DNA from: Spirogloea muscicola
Lineage: Eukaryota > Streptophyta > Zygnematophyceae > Spirogloeales > Spirogloeaceae
Assembly: GCA_009602725.1 (NCBI GenBank)
Contig: WELB01000004.1
Span: 99,542-163,541 of the forward strand
Reading direction: 5' to 3'
Length of the DNA stretch: 64,000 nucleotides
Shown here one piece after another: positions 10,758-23,431 of the stretch (positions within the stretch are counted from its first letter, which is position 1; every line of letters begins with the position of its first letter). The position numbers and the translations under genes were made by a program. Below the pieces are notes generated by a model. That model made no database searches. It was not told the DNA's origin and saw nothing but the letters and a program-made list of their open reading frames with translations.

Positions 10758-12018
10758 CTCTGGGGTGCCGGGGCCACCGCCTGTGGCGGCAGGAGAGTGG
10801 CCTTTCACGGAGGCCCGCGATGGGCTGCCGCCGCTTACGCCATGGCCGCCTAAGGCGTCTGGACGGCTCCTGGGCTGGCGCCAAATGCCAGGTGCCAAAG
10901 GCGGGCTGCGCGACTGCTCAAGTGGGGGCGGACGTCTCGGCCGAGGCTGACGGCGGCGGCGGCGGCGGCGGCGGGGGGGCCTTGGCAGGCCCCGGTAAGT
11001 GCGGCGGGTAATACGGGGACACAGTCACCGGATGTATGGGGGCCTCCTGATTCATTCTTTTTCTGGGCTTGGCCGATCAGTTTTGCTTTTGATCATAGCC
11101 ATCGACGTCTACGGGAGGAGTCCATCTCCATGTCAGTTCCTCGTCGACTTCTTTCGGGCTGGCATTTCACAGCCCACGACCCCATTGGAGAATGCCACGT
11201 CCTTTTTTCTCAGTGCCCGAGCACATCGAGGGACAATGGCAATGCCGTTTCTGGCCGTTGCTCAGCTCTCTCTCCCTCTCGTTCTGGGACATACCGACGA
11301 GATCGCGGGGTGCGCCGGCAGGCGTGACAATGGTCCTTTCCGTCTGGTCAAAACGGCTTGTGGGGCGGTCAGAAAGAGTACAGTAGATGGTGTCAGACCG
11401 ATCTAAGACCTTATCGCGAGACACGACTGGGTAGCGGCGGGGGGAAAGCGCGCGGTGCGCATGAAATTGAAAGGGAGGCTTATTCAAGCCAATACATTGT
11501 TCAAAGCAGAGGCTAGTTAAGGTGCCTAAGGTGACACTCGTATCCACGGGAGAGCACAAATCTGACAAGCTAACTTGGGGAGCTGGAGCGCCACCACGAG
11601 AGCCGGAGGCCTGACTTAGAGCACGCCCTGCACGTTGATGAATAGCCAATGCTTGCGAGCGCTGCAAACTAAGCGAGAGCAGCATTCTATAATATGCAAC
11701 TAAGGCCTGCGGAATGCTGGAGTGGCCCAAGCTGCCCCCCCGACTTCGACGACGCGCATCAACCAGCCGGGCCAGATGCTGGAGCAGGGAGGACCATTTT
11801 GCGCAGTAGCCTCCGTAGATATCCATGGCACACGCACGGGGAAAGCGCGGACGGCGTCGGTGTGGCGGTCGGGCGAGGGCACCCCGGTCCACCCTCCGCC
11901 CCTAACCCCTATCTCTAGAAGGACTCCCTGACATCACCAAGCTCGCCGCGCTGGACACCAGCGCCGCCTGGCGCAGGCCCCTCTGCCATGGGCGCGGCGG
12001 CGGACGTTGCGTGATTGG
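10758..12018. promoter_or_regulatory. Divergent upstream region shared by MCTS1 and the TTI2-like gene
   Basis: The starts of MCTS1 (-, 10757) and TTI2 (+, 12019) face away from each other across 1.26 kb. The left part is GC-rich with a GGC run at 10953-10980. The middle carries the dispersed repeat (11150-11600). No TATA box or defined factor site could be supported. Confidence 0.45.
11150..11600 (+). repeat. Dispersed repeat copy between MCTS1 and TTI2
   Basis: At 11155-11195 the GGGCTGGC...CAGCCC...CCCCATTGG...AATGCCAC core aligns with the reverse complement of 17625-17665. The match continues through TCTCA and CAATGGCAATGCCG. At 11450-11500 GCGCGGTGCGCATGAAATTG and then TTCAAGCCAATACATTGTTC align with 22790-22850 and, more weakly, 22520-22585 and 7945-8005. 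This is the best single copy for defining the family. The hairpin-like GGGCTGGC/CAGCCC pair could be a terminal or subterminal inverted motif. Confidence 0.6.
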
Positions 12019-13945
12019 ATGGGCGCGGCGGCGGCGGAGCTCGAGCTGCGGGACCTGCGACGGCGCATGCGCCAGGCGCCGGCCGGCGGCGGGGACCTGC
12101 GGGACGCCGCGGCGGACCTGGAGGCCCTGGTCCTACAGGTGCCGCACCACCCCCGCCCACAAAGCTGGAAAACAGATGAACGTGATTTGCCTATCATCTG
12201 TAGTCTTGTACATAGACTTTTGCTTCGGATAAGCGAGCAATCAATTCAGATTATAGAGCTTCTTCAGAGCTCATACATTGTTGTGATTAAAAAAGGATAG
12301 ATAAAATTTGTGCTTAAGAATAGCCTTTTCACCGGCGAATGCTGCAGCAGGCCAGGCTTGGCCAGGCCCGCAGAGTAACGACGAGGTAGTCCGCGTGGCC
12401 ATGGCGGCAGGCGGACGCGAGCGAGCTGCAGGCGCTCGTGCGGGCGGCTCTGCCTTGCGTGCTTACCGCCCTCGACCACTTCTCGCCAGCCGTGAAGGTG
12501 ATCAGCGGCAGAGACGCCATGCGGGCTGCATCGCCTAAACCAACAACCAAACCCATACCCGAAACCCTGGTGGCGTGGCGGCCTCAACCCTCGACTGCTC
12601 CGAGCTTCCTGCACGGCCTTCCCGTGGCCACTACGCCGCATGATGCCTTCGCCCAAAGGCTTGCGTTACGTTCGCAAGCCTTCGGCGGTGCTCGCTGGCT
12701 GAGGGTGGCCAAGGAGGCTGCGTCGGGTGTGGCAGCGGGCCAGCCTGGTCGCCTTGGACCGCTTCGTCCGAGCTGCCGCCGCCGAGGATCTGGCGTGGTT
12801 TGGGCCAGTCACGTCAGACGCGCTCTGTCACAATCTCGTTGCCTGCCACAAGGAGCTGTGGCCGCTTGCGGTGCCGCTGGCGGTGGGGCTCGCCACCCGG
12901 CTGGAGGGCGCCAACGCGAGGAGCCTGCTGTAAGCGCTGCCGAGGCGGCCCTGGCGCAGAACTCGATCTTTGAACCCAATGCAGTCTCCCAAGCGACATT
13001 GCGTGGCCTGCAGGGAGGTACACTTCCTTAATTCCTTGTTGAGACGCTTCACATCCGGCGCTCGCTTATGTGCAGCTACGGCCAAGTCTTTGAGACGCTG
13101 CTGGGAGAGGTGGAGCGGCACAGTGAGGCCGTTGCCTGGCGCCTGGTGTGGCTCGACTCCATCCTGCCGCTTGTGCAAGCTCTGGGGCTTGTCCTGCTGG
13201 CCCACTTCAAACGGCTCCTGCCGCTGCTTCTGCACTGGCTCCACAGTCTCGACGAAGCCACGGTGCTTAAGGTGCAGCATCGTACACAACATAGCATGCT
13301 TCCCATCCTTAACCTTAGTTCCTCCCTTTGCTGTGGCGTTGCAGAGGTTTGCGCCAAGCGCCACACCGGTCTCTCAGTTTCCAAGTCGTGGAACACCTTT
13401 GCGCAAATTCCTGCAGAACCTTGTGCATCTTGGAGGTTGGCAAGCAGTATGGATCATTGTGAGCTCGCAAGATGTTGCAGACTGATGACATGTTAGGCAT
13501 GCACTTCCCCAGTCCCTGGCGGTGTTGATTGTTACCCTGCGATGCACGTGGCCAAGAGCACCTGCCCACAAGCAGAGGTGCTGAAACACCTCCGAAGCTT
13601 ACTAGTAGGTAGAGCAGCCTAGTTATTGTGCATTGGCTCATCATGCTTGTAGCTGAATCTGAAGTGCATGCAGTCGTAGGCAGCTAGTTGTGTCAAGCAT
13701 GCTTATGGGGCCGTTGATGTGTGTGAGCAGCTGCCAGGGAAGTGTGGTTGAGTGCCTGCTTGAGCACGTTCCCTTCCGCATTTGCAGCACAGGTTGACTT
13801 GAATCTGTGGTCAATTGCTTCTGCTCCTTTCAGAATCGAGAGTGAGCTGGACCGAGCTGAGGGAGAGGCTAAGTGGCACAAAGGCTGCAGTGAGATCCAA
13901 GAGCGCATCACAGACACCCGCCAGCTGCTGAACAAGTGAGCTCTA
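12019..13945 (+). CDS. TTI2: TTI2-like TELO2-interacting protein, C-terminus uncertain
   Basis: TTI2, with TELO2 and TTI1, helps Hsp90 fold PIKK kinases such as TOR and ATM/ATR. Four exons splice in frame. 12019-12138 (MGAAAAELELRDLRRRM...) is followed by about 12410-12498 (ADASELQALVRAALPCVLTAL). Then comes 12736-about 12932 (WFGPVTSDALCHNLVACHKE, LATRLEGANARSLL), and then about 13075-13269 (YGQVFETLLGEVERHSEAVA, VQALGLVLLAHFKRLLPLLL, WLHSLDEATVLK). The helical GLVLLAHFKRLLPLLLHWL and the WFG/LCHNL/ELW features are those of plant TTI2 proteins. A further exon from about 13346 (RFAPSATPV) is likely. The last piece, 13832-about 13945, could encode a short charged helix ending LLNK or be read in another frame. 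Total length is shorter than typical for the family, so some exons may be missed. Confidence 0.72.
12535..12572. repeat. Short degenerate AAACCC/GAAACCCT tract
   Basis: AACCAAACCCATACCCGAAACCCT in a TTI2 intron is loosely telomere-like, similar in style to the tracts at 10183 and 28846 but weaker. Confidence 0.25.
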
Positions 13946-14549
13946 GAAGTGGCTGCATGCCCTTCCAAAGTGGTAGCTGCAGTAGCTTTGGTACTTTCTT
14001 TCACACCTGCAAGTGTTACATGGCAATTTATGACCCTCTTCTATTGTATCTGGGCTGTTGCAGAATCGTGCAGAAATGCGCTCACTCGTAGGTGCTCAGA
14101 GTCCACTCCCATCCCCCAGGTTAGAGAGCTAAGCCGCCATGCCTGCCAAGGCCAGTTTCTGATGGCGCTGATTGAGACACTAGCTCTCACGAGCTCCATG
14201 TTGGGCAGCCGGTGCAATTAGTAGGCTCCTGAAGTGCATTGCTTTCAGAGCCGCCCACAACATCTGCGAGGCACATCTGACTATCTACCACAGGCGATCA
14301 ATGACGACCTCCGGTGGTGGAAGAGCAAGTGCACCACATGTAGATAAGAGCATCTGTCACTCAGACAGCTTGGCCATGCAAAAAACCTCCGTGCAAGTGC
14401 AGAAGCAAGCAGTTAAGCTGGCCCTTGGTGTCAACAGGATTACCAAAGACGAACATCACATGACTTAGACGCAGATCAAACAACAAGTTGTCCGGAGTAC
14501 TTCATGGATCTCGGTATCAGCAGGTGGCAGTTCTCATAAGACACTAAAT
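13946..14549. other. Convergent intergenic region, no gene seen
   Basis: Space between the TTI2-like 3' end and the V-ATPase d stop on the opposite strand. It presumably holds 3' UTRs. A short frame ending at 14221 has no recognisable features. Confidence 0.4.
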
Positions 14550-17206
14550 TTAGAATATGATCACAATGCCGTCATGGATGCGGGCCTTCTGCCTTTGCGC
14601 GACACACTCTGAAATCCACATAAGGTTGCGGATTTCTTGCTCCCTCAATCGGACGTATGCAAAGAAAACTCCATAGTGAAACTACAAGGCATAAAACACA
14701 TACACCCTCCAATCAGCATAATACATTCTCATGGAGGATCATCAACATGCCTTCGGAGTAGAGCGCACATAGATGAAGATGTCAGACACGAAGACATAAA
14801 AGCCACATCAATTATTGCATAGTGAGACATCAATCAAGAAGCAGTATGAAGTCCCCTGTCATCTGCACTGGGCCAGACGGTAGCACCTACCTGCTGCTCA
14901 AATGCAAGTGTGAGTCGCTTGACCTCCTCCTCATAGAATGCCTTGTCCAGCATTTGGCTCTCACCATATGACAATTTCGCAAACGTGGCAGCATACATGG
15001 GGTACTTCTCCATTGCAGCACGGACCTGCACGAGCAACCTAGTCACAGGTCAGGAGCTGTAAACTTCAGCTGTACCTGCTACCTAGCACCTGGATCAGGA
15101 TCCTAGGCAGGCCTGATGGAGCTTACGCTGTCAAAGTCTTCACAAATGGCAAGCTCCTCATGCCCATATGGAAACCTGCCGAGAGGAAAGATCCATGTGA
15201 GCCTCACGAAAACGAACCATGTATCACGACAGAGCACCACACCAAAGAAGAAGCATAAGCACCTGAGCTCCTTATGCTATTGGTGGCAGTGTGATAGTCA
15301 TTTATAGTCATTTATAAATGAAGCTCACTAGGGCACTTCTAGCTCACTATGGCACTGCTTGATGAAGAGCTATACGTGTCACGACAACAAGGACCAAGGG
15401 ACACCTACTGAACCACACTCTTATCAGGCAGTGAGAGTAGCAACTTCCGAATGCCTGGATACAGCATCTGCATCCTACGAAGTGCTGTATCAACAAAAAC
15501 AAATGGGAAGTACTTACAGAAGCCCGAAGTTGGAGTACAATTTACGCCGATCATCTCGCGTCAATTCAGTACCAATGCTGCCAGCAATGAGACACTTTGC
15601 ACCTCAATACCAGACTCTTGTACTAGACTCTTGCAATTGCTCAGATGCCAACCCAAGACTTATACTGCACGTTAAAGTCTATGCGACACATGAGCTGGCT
15701 GCCCAACAATGTATAAACAGGACAGCTTAATTTGTAAAGACATATGCATTGTAAATCTGCAGTCACCTATTGATGGTGATGTTGACTGCCCTTCTATCCG
15801 CCTCAAAGAATAACAGGTCACTCATGATATCTGCAGTTGCCCCTCCAAGTTTCTGGAGAAGAGTGATGAACATTCCTTCGCTTATCAAGCTACACTCCCT
15901 TGCTTGTCAAGCTCATGCTCTTGGAACTTGTTTGATACATCAAGGCTGTCTTCAACAATAGTGTTTAGAAGCAACTCACTTGACAGAACTTGTGGAAATC
16001 CTCTAGGTAGGCTTTGTACAATATGTTCCTCATGATCTCAATGTTCATGTCGTCAAGATCCTGCCAAATGTAAACAATACATTAAAAAACTACTGAGCTT
16101 TGCAGCAAAGCCTTCATGTCCCCGTCAACTCAACCAAGACTTAGAAAAAGTGAATGCTGAAGAGATCAGAAACAGAGGTTCCCAGAAAGGTAAAGTCACC
16201 TCCGAGGTGATGCATTCAGAGAAGTATGGAGCCAATGGTGTGTCCACCAGTACTAGCCGATATAGTTCACGCATATTCTGTGCAACTGCCAAGGTTGCAA
16301 TGCTGCAGGACAAGAAACAACGGTGCATGTTACTATGATCTTTGATAGTGCACCATCAAATACATTGGCGGGATAGTACACTTTTCTAAGGGGAACTCTG
16401 AGTGTTACTTGTGTTGCCAAGAACCCCATAAATGAGTAGTTGGCAACCACTAAGTCCGAGACCATCATGCAGTGCACTCAGCCTACCTGTCAAACATTCC
16501 AAGAGGGTGGCACTTGTCTAGAAGCTCGTGAACATCCCGTTCATGCAGGGTGCCAGTCACAATGAGCACGACATTATCTATCATGTGGCCATATCTGCAG
16601 CAACTCCACAAATCACCACCAGTGAGAATATCATCAACATCTTGTGCAGATCAACAACAGAAGACCTCGAGATCCCACCAACTCACTGACCTGCTGCCCA
16701 AGCTTGCTAGTCCAAGATTGCCAAGGCAACTAGGTCAAAGGCCAATGACTGCTTACGTGATGTAGTCTAGGAAGGTGGAGAGGGGCTCAGTGGCCTGATT
16801 GCGCATGTACATGTAGTCCTCCACCAGCTTCTGCGTGCATTTCTCCACGATTGTGCTTGTGTGCAGTGGCGAGGGCTCTGTAAAAGCATGCACAATTGTA
16901 CTCGTCAGCAGCAGTTCCATTGAGTGCTAGTTGCTCTAAGAGCAGGACGCAGGTGCCAGTAGCCAGCAGAAGCAAACGGGCCTGCAGGTCCCTGCTGGAG
17001 TCACCGTTCTGCAGGTAAGGCCCGTAGTCTGTGCCGGTGAGGTGGAGCTTGATGTCGTCCAGCGTCTCGCACTGGCACAGGTTGTTGTAGTCGGCAGCAG
17101 TCAGCAGGCCTGCCCGGTGACCTCGGAGCACAGCCTCCAAGAAGCCGTCGCTGATGTTGAAGCTCATCGCCTCGAAGCCATACATGTTCTTCTGTGTCCC
17201 AGCCAT
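14550..17206 (-). CDS. VMA6: V-type H+-ATPase subunit d
   Basis: Subunit d sits on the V0 c-ring and couples it to the central stalk of the vacuolar proton pump. The whole protein can be followed. [20 protein letters not shown] and [20 protein letters not shown] are in the first exon (about 16965-17206). [12 protein letters not shown]-like region is near 16770-16870. [20 protein letters not shown] and [15 protein letters not shown] are at about 16200-16310. [20 protein letters not shown] is at about 15980-16060, and [20 protein letters not shown] at about 15775-15855. [16 protein letters not shown] is near 15520-15570, and [15 protein letters not shown] near 15130-15180. [20 protein letters not shown] is at about 14890-15030. 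The last exon (to 14550) reads [18 protein letters not shown] and ends IVIIF. Start is either 17206 ([11 protein letters not shown]) or the family-typical Met at 17185. Length and order match the family, with at least nine exons. Confidence 0.95.
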
Positions 17207-17559
17207 GGCCGCAGAGCGCTGCCTCAAAGCCAAAGGAGGTGCCCCAGTCTCAACTCATTAGGGCCTCCCACTGAGTGCCGCTAGCCTCAGCCCGGCCGTG
17301 CGAGCCTTTGAGATCTCAATGGCTCGTCCCGATCACCGTTAGAACCGCCGTCTCTCGGGCCGGCCAGGCGCTGCGTCCAGGGCCACACTGGCCGAAACGA
17401 GGACAGGATGCTGAGCCACGGCGGCGGTTCCGAGCACGGAGTGCTTCAGAAGGCCCGGCTGAGGCCGGCGCGACGGCACAGTGTGAGGCGGATCGAGCCG
17501 CGGGCACGTTCTGAGCTGACGGGAGGAAGAGCCGCGGGGCGCCGCCGTCGCCGCGGTCG

Positions 17560-17745
17560 GGCGGCGCGCACGCTGCCGCAGACCCTCCGGCGGATGGCAA
17601 TGACGAGGGGAGCGGCGGGTTGAGAAGAAGAAGTGGCACTCCCAATGGGGGCAAGGGCTGCGAAAAGCCAGCCCAAAAAGAATTCACAAAGGTTCAGAGG
17701 GGCCTAAGAGCGGTGAGCAGCTACAAAGGGGCCTGAGGATGCAAT
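17560..17745 (-). repeat. Dispersed repeat copy upstream of V-ATPase d
   Basis: Read on the minus strand, CCTTTGTGAATTCTTTTTGG, then GGGCTGGC...CAGCCC, CCCCATTGGGAGTGCCAC and CATTGCCATCC align with 11155-11240 on the plus strand. The outer part (CCCCTTTG...CCCCTCTGAACCTTTG) also aligns with 22035-22085. It lies about 430 bp upstream of the V-ATPase d start and reads toward it. Confidence 0.55.
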
Positions 17746-17816
17746 GGTAAAACAGGGGGAGGATGGATCACTCAATAAGTACGAGTGAGGAGCCTCAGAT
17801 CCGACAGACTAGCTGC

Positions 17817-17930
<114 letters not shown>

Positions 17931-18330
17931 GCCGCGGCCGCCGGTGGCGGCGAGCCCGGCGGTGCGAACGCCGCCGCGGCAGAGCCGATCACGCGGGCCG
18001 CTGCGCCGCGCAGGCCGCCTTCCGAGCTGCCCCTGAAGCTCCTGCAGGCGAGCACATCAGCTCATCCGCGGCTGCCTGTCGCCGGCCAGTCCTTGCAAGC
18101 ACGACGGGACGGCCGGATTCTAAGCTCGATACAACTTTAGTGGCAACGAGCGACACTCGCGACCCTTTTGCTGTCTGTGCAGGAACTGAGAGTGGCTTGT
18201 CAGTGGCAGGAGTTGCCCGCGGCTGACGAGATTGTCCATCATTAGCGCTTTGAGTCGATACTTACGCCGTAAGCTCACGTAAGCTCATGATCAAGCCAGA
18301 GATGTCGATGGCTCACCTTCAGGCCTTGCC

Positions 18331-20800
18331 ATGAGACAGGTGCATGTGCTCTTTCGGCACGGGGACAGATCGCCTGTTCCTCTGACCGGCCAGAGCGATG
18401 GCGAGATCTGGGAGAGACGCCTGCAGCGACGTCCTGTGGAGCTTGAAGACAGGATCTACAAGCGTGGCAATGAGTATCCTTATGGCCAACTCACTACCAA
18501 AGGTGACCTCCTCATTGTTTACACAGTGTACTTCTTAGTGTCAGGGCTTGCTACTGACACCTCCTTCCATCTATTATCTCTTATTTGACTGGTAGCTTTT
18601 TGTGAAGTCTGAGCCTCATAATGTAGGTGCACCTTGCTCTCAAGTTGGCCAAATTTGGCATTCAGGAGCTCGAGAAGCTCAACAGTTGGGGATGTCTCTG
18701 CGGGAGCGCTATGCAGAGCTGCTGGGTCCTCCTGAGGACAATTTCCTCATGAAGACCAGTATCCGATCAACTGACTTCCCTCGCACTCACCTTAGTGGTA
18801 AGTGCAGACATAATGACGCATGCCGTCCTGTCTAACCTGGTCTGCCTGATAAGGCAAGAGGACGTCACTACTTCACGTGACCGTGAAACAGCTGTGGGCA
18901 GGCTTCTTTGTTCTCGTTGGCTTGCTTGGCTCCAAGGAGGCAGCAGCCAAGGTCCCCATTGTCATATGGGATGACGAGGATGAGAACTTGTACAACAATG
19001 ACAACTGCAAGAGGTAAAGGGCTCCCCAGAATGCTCAAGACCGAGGCAGACGCAGACTGACGCCTTCTTCTGCCTCCATTGTATCGAGCAATAGCTGCAA
19101 AACCTGAGAGCCCTCCTCAGAAGCTGTGCCTCCAAGGACGGGTGGCTTGTTTGCGTCAGGGGTTCCCTGCTGTGGGGCAAGGCATGGAAGGCAATGACTA
19201 GCCCAATCCAAGCAGCTGATGGCAGCCGGCAATTCGTTGGTTGGCGAGCTAATCATCGGGTAGGCCACTTGTTGAGCACACACTTTTCTTGGTCAGGATT
19301 GAGCACACATTCTTCTTAGTTAGTCAGGACGTTTGTGCCTGCCCGTATCAAGATCACGAGAGGATTGTGTAATGCAAGGAAGACATGGAGTGTGTCGAGT
19401 GTTGGTATCTACAGGGCCTATCCTTCACTGGTCGGTGTTATCAACCAGACCGGCTCACGACCAATGTGTGCAGCCTTTTGCAGAAGCAGTGCAAAGATTC
19501 TATCACTTGGATGACGATGGTCGCTTCCCTTGGGTCACGGTAAGCTGTTCTTGTAACAAAGCAGTTGGGCATTTTGCACGAAGCTAGTATTCTGTGATTG
19601 ACCAAGAGCTACCTGACCACTTTACGGAGGAAAATTAAGCTGACACACTCAGTATATTGGCAGCCTTGATTATGGGTCATTCATTAGCATAGTGCTGGAC
19701 CACTTGATTACCAGAGGTGCTGGGTAATGTCTTGCAGGCAGTTGACAACCTTGACTGTCGTCAACAACATGGAGATGCGCTACCCACTGGTGTGACAAAG
19801 AAAGAAATCGATGAGCTCCGTCACCTGCTTTCAGTAGACCACGCCACAACCTTTTCAGTGAGTTCCTTACTTAAGGCTGCAACGCAGAAAGGTCATCACC
19901 TCCATCCTTGCAGTATACACAGCCTGCCTTGACTTCAAGCTCTGGCCAGATCCATACTATCATGCTTGCCAGCCAGGAGTCTGAAGCTTGTTGAGTTCCA
20001 CCCTGAAGCTTGTTGAGTTCTACCCTTACGATCCTTCACAAACTTCGTAAATATCTTGCTTGCAGTTGTAAACATTGCTCATTTGCCTGTTCGGGCCCAC
20101 CTGCAGAGTCAAGAAGTCTGCCAGCTTGCAATGGGCAGACTTGTTGATGAGCTATGTCAAAGCATGGCAAGCTGTGTGAAGGGAGTATCAGACCTCCGAT
20201 ACATATTGTATTCTGGCCATGATGCAACGCTGATGCCACTTGCAGGTATCTAATATTCAAACTAATTCATATGGACAGCATGAATGCCTGACTGACCTAG
20301 CTGTTTCCGTGTGCTTGCATCTGCAAGGATCAACCCATTACTGCTTTGGCTCATCTTAAGTTTGGTGCTTGTATTATCCTTTCCTGCAGTCTTGCTTACA
20401 TGCAAGATGACATTCAGTATCATACTCAACAAGTGCCACATGTCCACAGCAATGAAATGACTAATACAGATTGCTCAAGAGTGGACGTTTCTTCTGTGTG
20501 ACAGCGAGCTTGGGGATACCTTGTCCAACATGGCCACCGTACGCATCCAACATGTGTTTGGAGCTTTGGTCAACACAGGACAATCAGGCACATTTTGTGC
20601 GCTTGCTGTACAATGGTGAGGAGGTTGATTTGCCAAGATGCACACCCCCGGAAGGTGCAAGCTGGTTGGATCAGGGTCCTTGGCATGCAAAGTTGACTAA
20701 TCAATTATGCAATTGGGAGCATTTCAATTCCTTGGCAAACTGGTCAAGACTCTCTGATGCTGACTATAAGAAAAGCTGCCAAGTGCAGCCTTCTCTTTGA
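18331..20800 (+). CDS. Histidine acid phosphatase, lysophosphatidate phosphatase type 6-like
   Basis: This family removes phosphate from lysophosphatidic acid (ACP6) or 2-phosphoxylose (PXYLP1) through a phosphohistidine intermediate. Exon 1 (18331-about 18502) begins MRQVHVLFRHGDRSPVPL, containing the catalytic RHGxRxP. It splices in frame to about 18666-18799 (GAREAQQLGMSLRERYAELL, then SIRSTDFPRTHLS). Later segments are LWAGFFVLVGLLGSKEAAA and WDDEDENLYNNDNCKR (about 18890-19014), QPFAEAVQRFYHLDDDGRFP (about 19450-19540), VDNLDCRQQHGDALPTGV (about 19740-19860), and LRYILYSGHDATLMPLAG (to about 20245), which holds the second catalytic HD motif. The last exon has WPPYASNMCLELWS and ends at 20800. 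One junction near 18800-18890 does not keep frame in my reading. The true start may lie in an upstream exon, because no signal peptide is seen here. Confidence 0.82.
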
Positions 20801-21940
20801 GGCTTTTCAATTTCAAATGCTCTCAGCTTTTGAATTGGGCGTCATCCAGCCAGTTGCAATCTGTCACTGCAAGACAGCAGCTGTTAAATGTCCACCTCAC
20901 GTAGGCAAGGTACACTCAGCATGTGGGCCAACTCCTAACTACCTCCTACAAATAGTTGGTATCTATGGAAGTAGCATATGCATATGCAGAGTAGATTGTT
21001 TGTGTTACTAAAGACTTGACGCAGTTGCCTTGCTGTGTCTTGTTAGTAGCCCCTTGCCAATACTAATCATTACTCGATGATTGTTAAATCGGGTCAACCA
21101 CCGTGTATCTGCTATACTCCGTCCAAGTCACCCAACTGGAACCAGGGGTCAACGACTGCCAAACAAGCTAGCTCTCAGGGTGGACCCCGCCCATCTGGAA
21201 ATGCTTGAGCAACTTGCACAATGATCACTGCGAGCAGCAATAGAGCTTAAAGAAAGTTGGTCGATACTTGCAACTGGAAGGTGCGTTATAGTACTTGGTG
21301 TTACGACACAGTAGTAATGTCTCCTCTCCCAGGAGAATCGTCATCAGTCTGAATTCTCGTTCGAGGAGGCGGCTGTGAAGGCCAGGCGATTGATTAGGCG
21401 CGTTATGGAGCCAGTTGGCATCTTCTTCCAGAAGTAGGCTACAGTGATACGTATTGCAGGAACCTGTGCATGTCCCCTCCTCTCCTCCTCTAAACTGTGT
21501 ATATATTGCAGGTACACATGTACGTTCCCTTCTCAAGGTAGGACCTGCTACACTGGCAGCGAGGAGCACGTGGTGTGTAATAAGGTAATGGCATGGCACC
21601 GGTCTCAGCCGCTACAAAAGAGCCTGTGCAAAGGCGTTTTGCAAGTTGGCGAAGCAGCACAGGTCGGGCTCGCCCACCGTGTGCCATCAGTGTATTGTGC
21701 CGACCATCTACAGAGACACTCACCTTAGACCCTGAGCTGAATGTCAGCGACACTTTGCCGCCACAGCGGTGCCGCCTTTGTGACCAATGCCCGCCAGACT
21801 CGTTGATGTCTGGCAGCGGCCAGGATTCATGTGGGGATTGCCAAGTATGCCACAATGTGCACAATTGCGTGGCGTCGTCACTGTGGTGGTAGCCACTTGT
21901 ATCTCCTGAGTGCAATGCCTTTCCTGTTCGAGGTTTCCTG
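20801..21940. other. Intergenic region, nothing recognised
   Basis: About 1.1 kb after the phosphatase stop. It is moderately AT-rich, and short frames on both strands lack domains. It presumably includes the phosphatase 3' UTR. Confidence 0.4.
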
Positions 21941-22935
21941 AAACTTGTCCAGTCTTCATGGGCTGGCCTTCTGCAGCCACCGCCTCCTCGTGTTAGGCTT
22001 TTCAATCTGGAAGAGCTTCTGTTTTGGTCCTTTACCCCTTAGGCAGGTCCTCTTTCCCCTTTGACCCCTTCGAACTTTGTTCATTCTTTCGTTTTGGGTG
22101 GCCTCTCCAGCCACCGCCCTCTCCTGGAAGCCTTTCTTCTTAGGCAGACGCTGGCCATAGTCTGGCGCTACACAGATGGCCACACGCTGTGACGCGCACT
22201 GCCTGAGGAGGCGTGGGCGCAGCTTCGTGAGCAGTCTGACAGGGCGACATTTTCCCGCCCTCTACTTATCTCGATCCGCACTCGCTGACTAGAGAGTATT
22301 GAGCGTTCTGCACTCGCAGAAGTCAGGGGGATCTAATTCGTATCTTCTGCGCCTTCCGGCCCTTTCAGGCCTCGTACATTCTTTTGCGCTGGCGTCTCAG
22401 CCATTGTCGTAAGTTGAAAGTGCCGTTTCTCCGCCAGCATTGGGCTCGCCACCAGTCAATCTGGCCGCGCTTGCTTCTGCTCGGAAGGAGGAGCAGAAGC
22501 GGAAGCGGGCGCCTCTGATTGGCAGCGGGGCGCATGAATTGAGAAGGGTGGCCAATTTAAGCCAATACTGTACACTGTTCAAGGCAAAAGAACGGGGGGT
22601 CGGTACGTGGCCGGGCGCCCGCGAGTTGGCGTGAATGAGTGCGGCTGGTGATATCAACCGAGTGGCTGTAACGGCCAGCCAGGTGCATACAGAGGGTGTT
22701 CACAACTACATCATCGAAGCCACGGTAGCCATGTGAGTCATATCAGCATAAAAGAGAAGAATGCGGCTGCTGATATAAAAAGAGAGAAGGCGCGTGTAGC
22801 GCATGAAATGAAATGGAGGCCAATTCAAGCCAATACATGGTTCAGGCAGAGTCTAGTGCAGAAGAGAAAAAGGGCTCGCCCATTGAGGATAGGGGCTGGA
22901 AAAGGCCAGCCCAAACAAGAATGAACAAAGGATAT
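21940..22935. repeat. Complex repeat, possible non-autonomous DNA transposon
   Basis: Two arms are near inverted copies. The left arm at 22075-22115 reads CTTTGTTCATTCTTTCGTTT and then GGGTGGCCTCTCCAGCCACC. The right arm at 22893-22930, read on the minus strand, is CCTTTGTTCATTCTTGTTT and then GGGCTGGCCTTTTCCAGCCC. They enclose about 850 bp without a transposase. Inside are two further family blocks: a CAATTTAAGCCAATACTGTA block near 22550-22580 and a CAATTCAAGCCAATACATGG block at 22815-22845. A weaker arm-like motif is at 21960-21985. No target-site duplication was found. Because the sequence outside the left arm also matches the 17.7 kb copy, two head-to-head copies are an alternative to one element. 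Confidence 0.55.
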
Positions 22936-23431
22936 TAAAAGCGTGGCGCCACCTCGGGCTGCGTAGTGGGGGCCCTGCTGCATGCATGGCCCCGGCATGG
23001 CCAAGATCGCCGCCCCGACTTGCTGCTCTCTCAGGCCTCCTCGAGAGGCCGTCGCGCCAGCCGCCGCCGCCGCCGCCACCGCCGCCGCGGCCGCCGCCGC
23101 GGAGGCCCTCCATCGCCAGCATCCCTGCGCGAGGAGCCGACGGCGCCGCCACCTCTGGCCGCCTCCGCGACCTGCCGGTCGGGAGCTGTGGCCACGGACG
23201 TGGATCACAAATTGACGTCCTCGGGGTCCCCGGAGACCATCAGTGCTGCGTGTTCGTGGTCCTCGCTGGCCATGCGGCAAGGCCACATGCTCGCCGGGAT
23301 CGCCACTTGTGCTTCCCGTCCAGCACCTGTCATCTGCCATCGCAGCCTCCCGCGTCAGGTGTCCAGCTTCTCCAGCTCCCCAGCCATGCAGCTGGTTGCG
23401 AAGGTCTTGCCAGGACTCTCACTTATCCGTG
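22936..23431. promoter_or_regulatory. GC-rich upstream region of the + strand oxidoreductase
   Basis: Dense GCC/CCG triplets at about 23030-23160 precede the gene. Long frames exist on both strands, but they encode Pro/Arg or Gly/Ala runs typical of GC-rich leaders. A 5' exon cannot be excluded. Confidence 0.4.
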
